This document shows positions 1 through 10,234 of a stretch of 64,000 bases of DNA, piece after piece. The notes under the pieces were generated by a model that was not told where the DNA came from, did no database searches, and saw nothing but the letters and a program-made list of their open reading frames with translations. Made by a program: the position numbers and the translations under genes. Origin of the DNA: Thermothelomyces thermophilus ATCC 42464 (Eukaryota; Ascomycota; Sordariomycetes; Sordariales; Chaetomiaceae); assembly GCF_000226095.1 (NCBI RefSeq), contig NC_016472.1, positions 4,836,001 through 4,900,000 on the forward strand. Direction: 5' to 3'. The stretch's first letter is position 1; every line of letters begins with the position of its first letter.

Positions 1-1
1 C

Positions 2-439
2 AGCTTCAGCTTCTCCCGCTCCTCCTCAACCAGCACAAGCACCAGTGTCAGCTCGACTCCGATGCACCACCACACCAAGCCTAACCTCTCCGGCTCTAGC
101 TCTCCAGCGCCAGCCTCGTCATCCTCGTTCGATCCCCCTTCGCCTCGCCGGCAGCAACCGCAAGCATCTCAGCACAGCCAAAGAAACAGCAGCAGGAGAG
201 ACTACCCGAGCGACCGCGACAATCACCCGTTTGGGAACGAGCTGGCGCAGGTGTCGGAGCTGGCGGAGGAGTACGGCGTCAAGGACCAGGTGGTGTCCAG
301 GGCGGAGGACCTAGAAGAGCAAGACATGGCGCGGAAGGGCCTGCTTAAGTTCAGCGCCGACGAGTATCTCTGCGAGGTCCGCGGCTTGTTTGCCCGCTTC
401 ATCGTCGCGCCGCGGCCGGTCGCTGCGGCGTGGATCTGA
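2..439 (+). CDS. 3' end of an unrecognised protein gene (partial)
   Basis: The frame is open from base 2 and ends at the stop at 437-439, so the window holds about 145 C-terminal residues and no start. The first half is low-complexity and rich in Ser, Pro, Gln and Thr, probably disordered. The last 70 residues look like a folded module: an acidic helical stretch (NELAQVSELAEEYG), then a charged linker and a hydrophobic end (GLFARFIVAP). I do not recognise the family. Codon use is GC3-rich like the other genes here. Any upstream exons lie outside the window. Confidence 0.6.
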   Translation, partial: SFSFSRSSSTSTSTSVSSTPMHHHTKPNLSGSSSPAPASSSSFDPPSPRRQQPQASQHSQRNSSRRDYPSDRDNHPFGNELAQVSELAEEYGVKDQVVSRAEDLEEQDMARKGLLKFSADEYLCEVRGLFARFIVAPRPVAAAWI

Positions 440-2228
440 AGCGAGGAGCAGGGTTCTCAAAGCGGAGTGAGAGGGGGAGGGTGTGTCGAAAGAGAAACAA
501 AGAGAAGGATGCTGTTCTTGCTAAGACAGCCGTGCTTCCACGGGCTAGACAAGGGGATATTTTTCTTTTTCGTTTTTCTCGACGCGCTCACGTTGTTTGC
601 ACCTATCTGGTGCTGTGGGTGCGGAACCCCCTCTGCCAAGATGGGGGGATTTGTACAGACAATGGTTGGTTGGGGAGGAAGGTTTGGTTGCTTTACGGCA
701 TGTGCTTATGTCTTGATGATTGTTTTCATAGTCGAAACTCGCGAAGGAAGGTGTGCCTCCCGCGCGGCGGCGGTAGAAGACCGGCCGGGATACGGCGCGA
801 GAAGCATTCCCCAGGCTCATCTGGTTGCCTTTGCGGGAAACAGATACCTAGACAACAGGGAACATAGGTTTTGGGCGGAGGGAGGGTAGGTCTACGGCGG
901 CGTTTTGGGGGAGGAAATCTCTGGGACAACTCATTATGTTTTGTCATCTAGATTCGGCTTTTTTACTTCGAGATACTCCCTGCGCTGTCTGGATGGACAG
1001 CTGCAATGCTGCTTTGCTTCACAAGAGATGTTGCTGGTTTTGCTCCCTCGAGTCTTGTGTGTGTATATTCTTCGGCTTAGTGGTAGCTGAATGCTCCACC
1101 AGGTGGCCGACCGTGATGCGACATGGCTTGCCAGTGACCTCCGTTCATGTGGATATTGGGTCACGCCCGCCCCGACCGTGGCAATGAGCACAGAAATAGA
1201 AACAGCCATGCTACGAAACCCCGGCCAGCCCGACAACCTCGGGATCAACAGCTGTTTTGAAGTCGCATTTCCGAGAATCACGAACTAGGCGAGAACTACA
1301 TGTTATCTGCCCGATCGCCGGATCTCCTTAGGGAGCTAACTAGCATGATCGCCAGGCCAGCCAGTCTGTGTGTCGACGCTCCTTTTTTATTTATTGATGG
1401 CGCCCTTCCACAAAGCAGTGGGTAGAGAATCGAGGGAAGCAACCTGATGACGCGCGACGCCTTCCAACGGCCGTTGATCGCGGCCGACGACCCGGAAAAG
1501 TGGGCCATGGCCGGCCGTGCGAGCAATCGGGTCAGGGTCGATCTCCCGACTGGATCCTCGGGTCGGAGACCCAAGGCCGGCAGCCCCGGCCGGCCGTAAT
1601 CTTCGCCCGACCGGGCTGGGGCTGCGCGGCCGAGAGTTGGGGTCACCAGCCGTTTGAGGTGTAATTATGGCAGCTACACTCATGGGCCAACATGAGAAAT
1701 CAGAACTGACATTCCGTCTTGTGAATATGTTCTTTTTTTTCTGTTCCTTTTTTTTTTCTTTTTTTCCTTTCCCTTTCCCTTTTCATCCTCATCTTTTCCG
1801 GGCTCTCAGCGTCAGACAAGGGGTTGGGCCTAAAGTGAATGCCGACGAGTTCCGTTCTACAGCTGCTTCTTTGTACGGGATATCGATGGAATGTGGAATG
1901 CTTGAAAAGCATGCTGTGTTGTACACCCGAATTCACAAGGAGCCGTAACTCGCAGGTGGCGTTTGCCAGTTTGTGTCAGGCTGACATTGCCAGCGGCGGG
2001 GCACAAAGCTCGGCGACCTTTGGTTGGTGGCGGGCATTGCCTACTTGACAAGGGTTAGGGTTATGGTTGGGGTGGCGCTTCATAACTATCCGGTACCCAC
2101 TCGACTGATCAGTACGGATTACCTTCAGTCATCCGCGTTCGCAGCGACTATCCAACAGGGCGCATCAAATCGGCATCTCCCCAACATCACCACCCCAACT
2201 CAATCGCCGCCAACTTCAATTCGGAGAA
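440..2228. other. intergenic region, no gene seen
   Basis: This 1.8-kb gap holds only short overlapping frames without domain-like content. The one notable feature is a pyrimidine tract at about 1,729-1,795 (T runs, then CCCTTT repeats), which could be part of a promoter. Bases 2,130-2,228 are probably the 5' leader of the next gene. Confidence 0.6.
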
Positions 2229-3555
2229 ATGGCAATCATCGGTGCAGAAACCGATGCCGTGCCGCAGGTAGTGTTTCGACACGGAAAGAAAGGGAAGACC
2301 TACCGGCAACGAGCAGAAGGGTCAAGCAGCGCAACGGGCAGCGGCGAGACGCCGGATCAAGCCGGACATGGCACATCAAACACCACCAATACAACGACAA
2401 TCGAGCGAGATGAGGACGAAGAAGGGCTCTCAGTCGCCGAGGTGTTGCGGAGACGCAACGCCCGAAAACACAAGCATGGCGGCGTCGGGTTCCGGGCAGG
2501 ACCGTCTGGGCCCGGCAACGACGCGGTGGCAAGCGAGGAGAATGTGGAGCGGGGGTTAGTCGCTCATGGCAATGCAGATGCAGAGCAAGGGCCGGAGGCA
2601 GCGATAATTGGCGGCATCTCGAAGCGTTTCGCGCCTCAAACGGGCTTGGTGGGCGAGCTGGTCAACAAGCACATGTGAGTTGCCCTCTTTTTTTGGCATA
2701 CAGGAGATTTGATGCGGGAAATAGCGACTGATCAAGCAAGGGAGGAGTACGTAGAATCCGAGTTGGCTAGACGAAAGCGGCACGCCGCAGAGGCCGCCGC
2801 GCAGCAGCAACAACAACAGCAGCAGATGGAGCAACGAGGGCGTGAGGAGCTCACGTCAAATGCGGCCGATGGCCAGCTCGGTTCGAGGCTGGCGGCCCCC
2901 GGTGGCCAGAATGATTCCCAGCGAGTATTGCAGGGCCGGCTGCTCGAAATCGACCTCGGCGACGAGGCGCGGGCGCGTAATATTGAGATGACAGAGCGCG
3001 CAAGAAGGCGGCTGCAAGGGCAAATCGACGAGGAAGAGGACGAAGAGAGCAAGGGCCGGTCAAAGAACGGTCGCCTTGGGCGAGATGGCAAGCCCTTGCG
3101 ATCGAGAAACCGCCGCGGAAGCGACGATATCAAACGCGATCAGCTTGTGGAGGAGTTCTTGAGCGAAAACAGACGTAAGCAGCTCTCTTCCCTCCTTCCC
3201 CCGCCCTTCTCCTTTTCCCATTTCCCCTGCCCATGCTTCCTTATTGGGAATCGGGTGCTAATAATCATCAGTCGACATGTACGACACGACACAGTCGGGA
3301 CAGGCAGGGAACTCGACTGCGCTCGAGGACGAGGAGGGAGCTGCCGACGATCGGATCGCCGAGGCGTTCCGGCGCGAGTTTATGAATGCAATGGCGCAGC
3401 GATCGCGGCGGAGGAGAATGGCCCACTCGTCCAAACCCCGAGCGAGGAAGCAGGAAGAGATCCTCCGGGGCCCGAAGCTTGGCGGCAGCCGCAACGCAAG
3501 AGCCGCCATGCGGGATCTATTGCTCAAGGAACAGGCGAGCAAGAAGAAGAGATGA
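2229..3555 (+). CDS. Hep59/Tls1 family protein (C9orf78-like)
   Basis: Exons 2229-2674, 2741-3174 and 3272-3555 encode 387 residues. The first join rebuilds the family signature NKHM-EEYVESELARRK (from residue 146) with branch point ACTGAT and acceptor CAAG; the second gives SENRRLDMYD. Members of the Hep59 family (human C9orf78, fission yeast Tls1) bind the spliceosomal helicase Brr2 and affect splicing of selected introns, including shelterin transcripts, in the nucleus. Visible features are an acidic N-terminus, a conserved block near residues 130-175 (ISKRFAPQTG onward), a poly-Gln run encoded at about 2,803-2,826, Glu/Asp and Lys/Arg tracts, and a very basic C-terminus. The function of this copy is inferred from the family only. 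The CAAG acceptor of intron 1 is weak but is the only one that restores the motif. Confidence 0.85.
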
Positions 3556-5651
3556 AGAGGCAGCGGGGGGGAAGAGGGGGGAGCGAGGAGGTTGCAAGGT
3601 CAGGTTGGCGAATCAGGACACCGGTTTTCTCTTTTGGCAACTTGTTCAATGCTCTCATCTTTGTTCGCAACACTCGCCCGCTGAAATCAGAGTATGGATT
3701 ATTCGGTAAACATACATGCCTAGTGTACTCGGCCCTTGTGAACTACCGCCGTACGCTACCAGTGGACTCCCCTCACGCCACCCTTCGAGCGGAATGCTCT
3801 AGAGGAAATATTCTGGACACACTTTGTAAACTAGGGATTAGTGTTCTGGACTGTGTCCATATTTAATTCAGTACACTAACTTTTAGGAACACACGTGAAG
3901 ACTAAAATGGTGGGGGTAACGGATGGATAGAGGCAGAAAGGAATGCGAGAATCAGCCGCTCTCCACCAGACAGCAGATCGGCTACCGAAAAGAGGCTCAG
4001 CCCCCCATGAAACACGGATTGCTGACAGGATCCCCGCTCAGAGTCCACGGTTGGGTTTCATTCTTTCGGCGGCATCCTCTGCTGTGCACTCGTGTAATCT
4101 ATACTCGTGTATGTTAAAGAGGGGCGGGGAGCGTATTCCGGTCCGGCTCAGAAAACTTGCTTGACTGTGTGAAGAGGAAGTGGCCTGTCTTTCATCGCGT
4201 CCAGTACGTGCATAGTTAATTGAAAGCAATCTACATAGTATATGCTCTTCCCCGGTAATAACATGGATCCCTCCATGCCCAGGTAAGGCAAGTCAATTGG
4301 CTGCTCCTACTGCTGCTTGCTGCGTATGTGTGTATGTACAAAGTACAGAGACCTTAAAGTGGTCCGCTTCCATTGTCCGCGTCACCAGCTCCCGCGCATC
4401 TGTTGAAGGTGTTGTCGCACCGCTGGACTGCGTGCTATTTCGGGGGACGGCGGCTGGTTGGCGGCATAACTGGCAAGTCCCCGACTCGCCCACCAACGGA
4501 AGCGCGATGTCTGGGCGGCGGGGGCGAGGGAACGTGTCATATGGATTGTGTGCAGAGTTACACATTGGAGGAGGGTCCTCGACCTCGCGCTTTATAACGA
4601 CGCTGCTCTGTCGGTAGTTTCAGGTTTGGTGGTTTCCAAGAACCGTAGTGTACTGTATGTATGTATGTACACTACAGTACGGAGTTACATAGCGTAAGGT
4701 ACTTTATGCACATGGGTACTGCACTATAGCATAGAGGGTAGTCAAGCAACACTCCACTGCAATCCGTAAGACGGGAAGAAATAAGGTACGTGTTTGGTGT
4801 CAGCCCTACTGCCAACTCGGTAGACAATCTCCACTAGTATGTACATACATACAACACTATACTAGTACAGTATCGAGGCGGAATGAATCCATGCAGCTCC
4901 TCAAGACCATTGTGCCGCTTTAGGGATGGCGCGGGCGTGTTGAACAGTGTCGGAACCCAAAACGGAGAACCGGCTTCCGTTAGGGAACCATGGTTTGGAT
5001 AGTAGGTTATAAGGGCGCTCTGGCCCACAAACAGGGACCTCTGGTTGGTGAAGCTGCGCCGCTCATCAGCGCTGGGCGAAGCAAATGAGACCGCGCAATC
5101 CTCAGATCCCAGCTGAGCGCTTGGGTTGGACCAACCGGGCAGAGTGCGGTGGGCTGCTGCAGCTGCAGCACCGCAGGGACTGTGGACGGATTCCCCCGTA
5201 GTGTGGTGTATAGTATGGATGGCGGCAGAGGGGGAAAAATGGGCTGCTGCGGTGGTTGCTCACACACACACATAACACACACACACACACGCAGGCAGCA
5301 GAGCCTCGTCGCTGCCCACACCGCAAACTCTCCTTCCCCGTCCCGTCCCCTTTGCTTTTTCCAAACTTCCAGCCAGGCTTCAAGGCCGACCGGCAAATCA
5401 GGGCATCACCTACGCACCCGGCTGCATCTCGAGCACGAGGGTGGGCGGCGAGATCGCTTCTTCGTCTCGACATCCAAGCTACGCAGCAACTGTGACGCTC
5501 CCTCGATCGCGTGTTTCCCCCCTGGTCCGACCCCGCCTGGATTTCGCACCAGCAGAACAAGCTGTTGGCCGCGCGATGAGCCGACTCGGTTTCTGAACGA
5601 CCCGACTCCAACCGGATCACAAGCACGCAAGGCCGTTGGCAAGCGGCCAGA
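3556..5651. other. intergenic region with GTAC-rich motifs and a CA repeat
   Basis: No convincing gene. Bases 4,640-4,870 carry several copies of a palindromic, GTAC-based motif (GTATGTATGTAC, GTACATACATAC, CAGTACGGAG) that recurs in other gaps of the window. A CA microsatellite lies at 5,261-5,290. A long minus-strand frame at 5,102-6,094 is a shadow of the following gene. Confidence 0.6.
5261..5290. repeat. CA microsatellite
   Basis: Two runs of CA dinucleotides separated by a short ATAA interruption, in the upstream region of the membrane-protein gene. Confidence 0.9.
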
Positions 5652-6536
5652 ATGAGGATACCCAAGGTGAGGGATTGGCTGGTGGCGGCCGCCCTAGCGT
5701 CGGGGACCGCGGGCATTCGCCAGTCCTCACCGAGCGACAACAATGCCGTACCTCCAGATCCAATGGTCATCGACACTAAACCGCACGTACCCGACACCGA
5801 CGAGGTGCTGGCTCCCATGACGCCCCAGTCTCCCGGTCCCAACGGCGGAGGATCTAGCTCGAATGACGACGGGAATCTGGGCGGGGGCCTGAACACGTCT
5901 GCGGCGGAGCCAGCCAGCGGCGGTGGCGGGCTGGCACGCGGCGCCGTCATCGGCATCGCCGTCGGCTGCGGCGTCGCCGGCCTGCTCATCGTCTTGGGGC
6001 TCGCCTGGTACCTGCTGCACCGGCGCCAACGCAAGAAGGTCCTGCAGTCCGTCGACTCCCCGTACGGCTCCGGCACCCGTGGTGAGGAGCTCATGGCCGA
6101 GAAGGAAGCCGCCGCCGACGTTGACGTGTCCCCGCACTCGCCCTATTCCGACGACGGCGTCTCCCGAGCCGGCCCCGGCGGCACCTACCCCGGAGAAGCG
6201 GCCGTCGCCGCGGATGCCGCTCCGACCGCGCCTCACCATTCGCACCTGCAGGATCCCCCGCGGTCGTTCACTCCTTACTCGGATCGCCCGAGCACCGCCG
6301 CGGCTGCCGCCGGCCCCGCTGCTGGGACGCCCAGCATACGCGCCGCATCACTCGCCCAGACCGACGACGCGCGCGTCAGCGCGCCCAGCCCAGTCCCCGG
6401 GCGGGCGACGCCCCGAGCCCTGACGACGCCGTATGCTCACTTGGTGGAGGAGGGCATGACGGAGGAGGAGATTCGCAGGCTGGAAGAGGAGGAGCGGCAG
6501 CTGGATGCTGCCATCGAACAAGCAGCGAGGCGCTGA
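5652..6536 (+). CDS. single-pass membrane protein, Mid2/WSC-like layout
   Basis: A single exon encodes 294 residues. Residues 1-21 look like a signal peptide (MRIPKVRDW, then an Ala-rich core). An outer region of about 75 residues is rich in Ser, Pro, Gly and Asn. One membrane helix spans residues 97-122 (GAVIGIAVGCGVAGLLIV core) and is followed by a basic stop-transfer stretch (HRRQRKK). The cytoplasmic tail is disordered and Pro/Ala/Ser-rich, and ends in a short acidic coiled-coil (EEIRRLEEEERQLDAA). This layout matches fungal plasma-membrane sensors and cell-wall-linked proteins, but there is no WSC cysteine domain, so the function is not assigned. The next gene on this strand is over 2 kb away. 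Confidence 0.75.
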   Translation: MRIPKVRDWLVAAALASGTAGIRQSSPSDNNAVPPDPMVIDTKPHVPDTDEVLAPMTPQSPGPNGGGSSSNDDGNLGGGLNTSAAEPASGGGGLARGAVIGIAVGCGVAGLLIVLGLAWYLLHRRQRKKVLQSVDSPYGSGTRGEELMAEKEAAADVDVSPHSPYSDDGVSRAGPGGTYPGEAAVAADAAPTAPHHSHLQDPPRSFTPYSDRPSTAAAAAGPAAGTPSIRAASLAQTDDARVSAPSPVPGRATPRALTTPYAHLVEEGMTEEEIRRLEEEERQLDAAIEQAARR

Positions 6537-7313
6537 GTCGTCTCACCCTCTTCCCAGGGTTGGAATGGGACCCGACGGGCTCTCACAAGCTGACCTCATG
6601 CCATGATGTATAGATCTTCAAAACATGCCAGTTTTTTGTTCAGGCTCTTTTTTTTCCGGGCGTGCTAGGAGTTTCAGGGGTCTCGGTTGGGCGGGAGTTG
6701 CTGCGCGCCGCGTAGTTTGTCACTCGTTCTTGGTTAGCCATGACCCTACATGCAATGTATACCCTTTAACTAGCTGCTTTCATCGCGCCAGCAGAAAACA
6801 AAACAATGAATGCATGAGTGCATGGGTGCGGAGACGAATCAGATCTGGCGGGCTTTGGAACCCCCAAACTTCTTTGGCTAATACATCTCGGTCGACGTGT
6901 GGGATGTGATCTTGTCAGTAAGAAAGAGAAACTGCAAATTGAAAACGGAATCGTGAAAGGAGAATAACTTAATGAAAAGGGGGGGGGGGAGGGGGGGACC
7001 CCCGGCTATCTCTCTCAGAGGTTGACCAGAACGTTACTGCATCCTTCTTCGCAGAGCTGTTCACGACGCGTGTTTGCAACGAGATGTGCAAGCAAACAAC
7101 CGATTCTGAAGTCCTTCTCTGCCCGGATAAACGCCAGATCCCTAGCACTCGTAATCATACACTGCAGCACCCCCACCTGCATCCTTGGTGCATCGATTAC
7201 CGGTTTCAGTCCTGCTGTCATCGTGCTGTTCTCTCGCCACATTTTCCCCCCAAGAGAGCGCCGAAAGCACATCAGGGGTCGCGGCTGGGTTGTACATTTT
7301 CGCGGCCATCTCT
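6537..7313. other. intergenic region between convergent genes
   Basis: 3' ends of the membrane-protein gene (+) and TVP23 (-) face each other here. A G-rich run occurs at about 6,980-7,000. The short frames present are not coding-like. Confidence 0.6.
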
Positions 7314-8249
7314 TTACCTCGAAAAGAACCTCCCGACCATGTTGCTCGCAATACTCCCGGCCAGGTTACCGCCGCTAAATGCGCTGCCCGCCAGATTCGA
7401 TGCCTGGCTGAACTTGTCACATCGCGAAAAGGCAAGAGTGTTTGTTATTGTCAAGACGAGTGCAATAGCTGGAGAGTGAGAGGGTTAGCAGTCGGTCCAC
7501 ACTCGGCCAAAAAAAAACACCGTGTCCATTTTGTCCCGGAATCCTTCCCCCTATCTTTCCCCCTCTCTTTCCCCCTCTAGCTGCCCGTGGCAGCGGGTAA
7601 CCTACCAACAAGCGGCAACCAGATGAACTTGAACGTCAAGAAAGCCACGATCGCAAGCAGGATCCAGAATACCGGCTGGATGTAGATGGCCAACCAGAAA
7701 AAGCGGCTGTCGGTTGGGTTGATGACCTTGGTGCCGGGCTCGCTGCTCTCAAACACCCAGTGTGAGTCGCCCGTCGACGGGTCCACCTCGTTCCACCAGC
7801 GCAGCCCGACCAGCCGGCGGCCGGCAATATTCTTGAGGTAGTAGAAGTCGGCAGCAAGGAGGAGGATGGTGATGATGAAGATCATGACACTGGCGTCGCA
7901 GGGCGCGGGTTAGCCGGGGGGGAGGAGTTCACTCGCCGCGGAAGGCAAACGTCGTCTCGTTGGGAGCTCGAGGACAGAGTCTGGGGATCTGCGGGGTGAG
8001 ATCTCTTACAGGTTATCAGTGAAGAGGAGGCCGAAGAGGTAGACAAGCAGACTGGCTGTAGGAAGGGGGCGGTTAGCAATCGCGCAGGAGCGGGAGCAGG
8101 AGGGCGCCAGAGGATGATGATGACGACGACGACGACACGGGGACATGGGACGACGCACAAACTCGAAATCCCAAGAAGGTCAGGAGTGTGATTGGGTGTG
8201 AGCTCAGGCGCCAGGTCAGAGACCCGGGCGCGGGTTGTGGTTGCTCCAT
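7314..8249 (-). CDS. TVP23: Golgi membrane protein TVP23
   Basis: Four exons on the minus strand, 8249-8159, 8055-8010, 7889-7606 and 7468-7314, give 191 residues, the usual length of fungal TVP23 (DUF846). The start MEQPQPAPG and the joins producing GFRVSSLLVY, FTDNLVMIFI and LPLVAIALVL all match the family. TVP23 is a tetra-spanning membrane protein of late Golgi vesicles that works with YIP4/YIP5-type proteins in vesicle traffic and keeps Golgi glycosyltransferases in place. Visible motifs are [17 protein letters not shown] and the C-terminal segment [17 protein letters not shown]. Donors are GTGCGT, GTAAGA and GTAGGT. The gene is divergent from the lyase-like gene, with about 600 bp between the two starts. 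Confidence 0.93.
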
Positions 8250-8851
8250 CTGAGGAGAGTCTAGTTTTTGGTGTTGGAAGCTCTGGGCTCGAGCTGGTGC
8301 TGGGGGCTGCCGCTTGGTGATGATACGTAACCTTATTTACACTAGGGGCGCCCGTGCTCCAAAGCCGAACAACAGCAGCCACACAGCCCCCCACAGCCAA
8401 TTTTGGTACTCCGTACCACGTCCAATGACCCACCACCCCAGACCGCACCAAAGGCTTGGTCTCAAACGAGCCGCTCCCCCGCCCCCGCCCCCCCCCCCAC
8501 TTGTATGAATGATGTATTGTACATACATACGAAATACTTAGGTACTCATTCATACACAACTACATTGAAGTTCGGTTCATACACGCTTCGTAGACGAACA
8601 CCTTGCGGTGTTACTCCTAATTGTTGACATAGAACTCGACATGGGAGGCGGGTGAGAGAACACATCCGGTGTTGTCTCGAGAAAATCAGCTTCCTGTCCA
8701 AGTGAGAGAGAGACTATCAGAGTTCCGAGAGCGCTCACTATTTGGACCCGCGTTCAACTCTCAAACAAAAGCTTGCGATTTGACATCCGCCAACCTTCAA
8801 CTACTCAACACCTCTTCTTCTCGGCAGACTGCGAGACAGGCCGTGTAGACG
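8250..8851. other. divergent promoter region of TVP23 and the CitE-like gene
   Basis: A shared upstream region of about 600 bp. It includes a C-rich run at about 8,475-8,500 and a GTACATACATACG element near 8,519-8,531, the same short motif seen in other gaps. No defined operator is visible. Confidence 0.5.
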
Positions 8852-10146
8852 ATGGCTTCCTCAACCATGCCTGTCCTCCGCCGGGCGCTACTCTATGGTT
8901 CGGTGCCTCTGCAATTCCCACATATTACACAGCTGGTCTCTTCAAAGAGAGAATTCCATCCGCTCACACCACCACCATGCGTTCAGTGCCCGCCTCGTCT
9001 CCCAAGTTCCTCGCCAAGTCGCTCACCCTCACCAGCGACAACGTGACGTACGACCTCGAGGACTCGGTAACCCCATCCATGAAGGCCAAGGCGCGCACTG
9101 CCCTGCAAACCCACCTCCGCTCCCTGTCCTCCAAGCAGGCCACCTCCATCGGCGAGATCGCCGTGCGCATCAACGCCGTCTCGACCCCGCACGCCATTGC
9201 CGACATCCGGGCCGTCGCCTCGCTTCCCAACCTCGACGCCATCGTCGTCCCCAAAGTCAGCGGCGCCGCCGACCTAGCCCTGGTAGAGGACGTCATCCGC
9301 CAGACGGCACCGCAGCGCGCCGGTACCACCACCACCACCACCGACAACCCCGACCCCGACCACAACAGCGACAGCAGCAACAACAGCAACAACAGCAACA
9401 CCAAGAACCGGCCCATCGCCGTCCTAGCCCTCATCGAGTCGGCCAAGGCGGTCGTGGACCTCCGCGAGATCTGCACGGCGACGCCCAACCTCCGCGGCCT
9501 CATCTTTGCGGCCGAGGACTTCGCGCTCGACCTGTCGCTGCGCCGGACGCCGCACATGCACGAGATGGCGTACGCGCGCAGCGCCATCGTCACGGCGGCG
9601 CGGGCGTTCGGCCTCGAGAGCGCCATCGACGCCGTCTGCACCTCCCTCCGGGGGCCCGGAGCTCAGGAGCAGCTGGCGTTCGAGTGCGAGAACGGGCGGG
9701 GGTTCGGGTTCACTGGGAAACGTGAGTTCTCGTCTTTTTATTTAACTATTTCATTTTATTTATTTATTTAGCCATTTTTTATCCTCCTCCTCTCTCCTTC
9801 CCCACATCTCTGCAGACGGTTACATATTTGGTCATATCGAGAGGCGCGCGCGACTGATAAGGGGCTGGTGATGCCCGCGTTTGTTGCAGAGTGTATCCAT
9901 CCCGATCAAGTACCATACGTTCAGCGCATGTTCTCGCCCGACGCGGAACAAGTTGAATGGGCAGCCCGCGTCGTCATTGCTGACGAGAAGGCTTCGGCAG
10001 CCGGTAAAGGAGCCTTCTCGCTCGGCGGAAAGATGATTGATGCTCCCGTGGTCGGAAAAGCCCGAGCAACACTCGCCGAGGCAAAACAGTGCGGCATTGA
10101 TGTCGACGCGCTGAGGGACAAGTTCAAGGATGAATCCCCCGAGTAG
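8852..10146 (+). CDS. CitE/HpcH-HpaI family lyase-like protein (CLYBL-like)
   Basis: Exons 8852-8897, 8987-9721 and 9890-10146 encode 345 residues. The joins give [18 protein letters not shown] and FTGKQCIHPDQV, both typical of citrate-lyase beta-like proteins. This TIM-barrel family cleaves or forms C-C bonds of acyl-CoA substrates such as citramalyl-CoA or malyl-CoA; human CLYBL is mitochondrial. Visible motifs are YDLEDSV (residues 37-43), [16 protein letters not shown] (metal-binding Glu) and [10 protein letters not shown] (metal-binding Asp). The N-terminus is short and basic and could be a weak mitochondrial presequence. A Thr/Asn/Ser-rich insert of about 25 residues sits just before the metal-binding Glu strand and is probably a surface loop. 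The first donor (GTTCGG) is weak but required by the phase. The exact substrate is unknown. Confidence 0.88.
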
Positions 10147-10234
10147 TCCGAACATTTCAGGGGCTGCGCATTGTCAAGATTGAGTCATCCCCGCATTCAA
10201 AGCTGACCTCCCAGCGTTGTTCTATATATGAACT

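Noticed and set aside
5102-6094. 330-residue minus-strand open frame
   Set aside because: It overlaps the membrane-protein gene on the other strand, whose signal peptide, membrane helix and coiled-coil make sense. The minus frame is GC-bias shadow.
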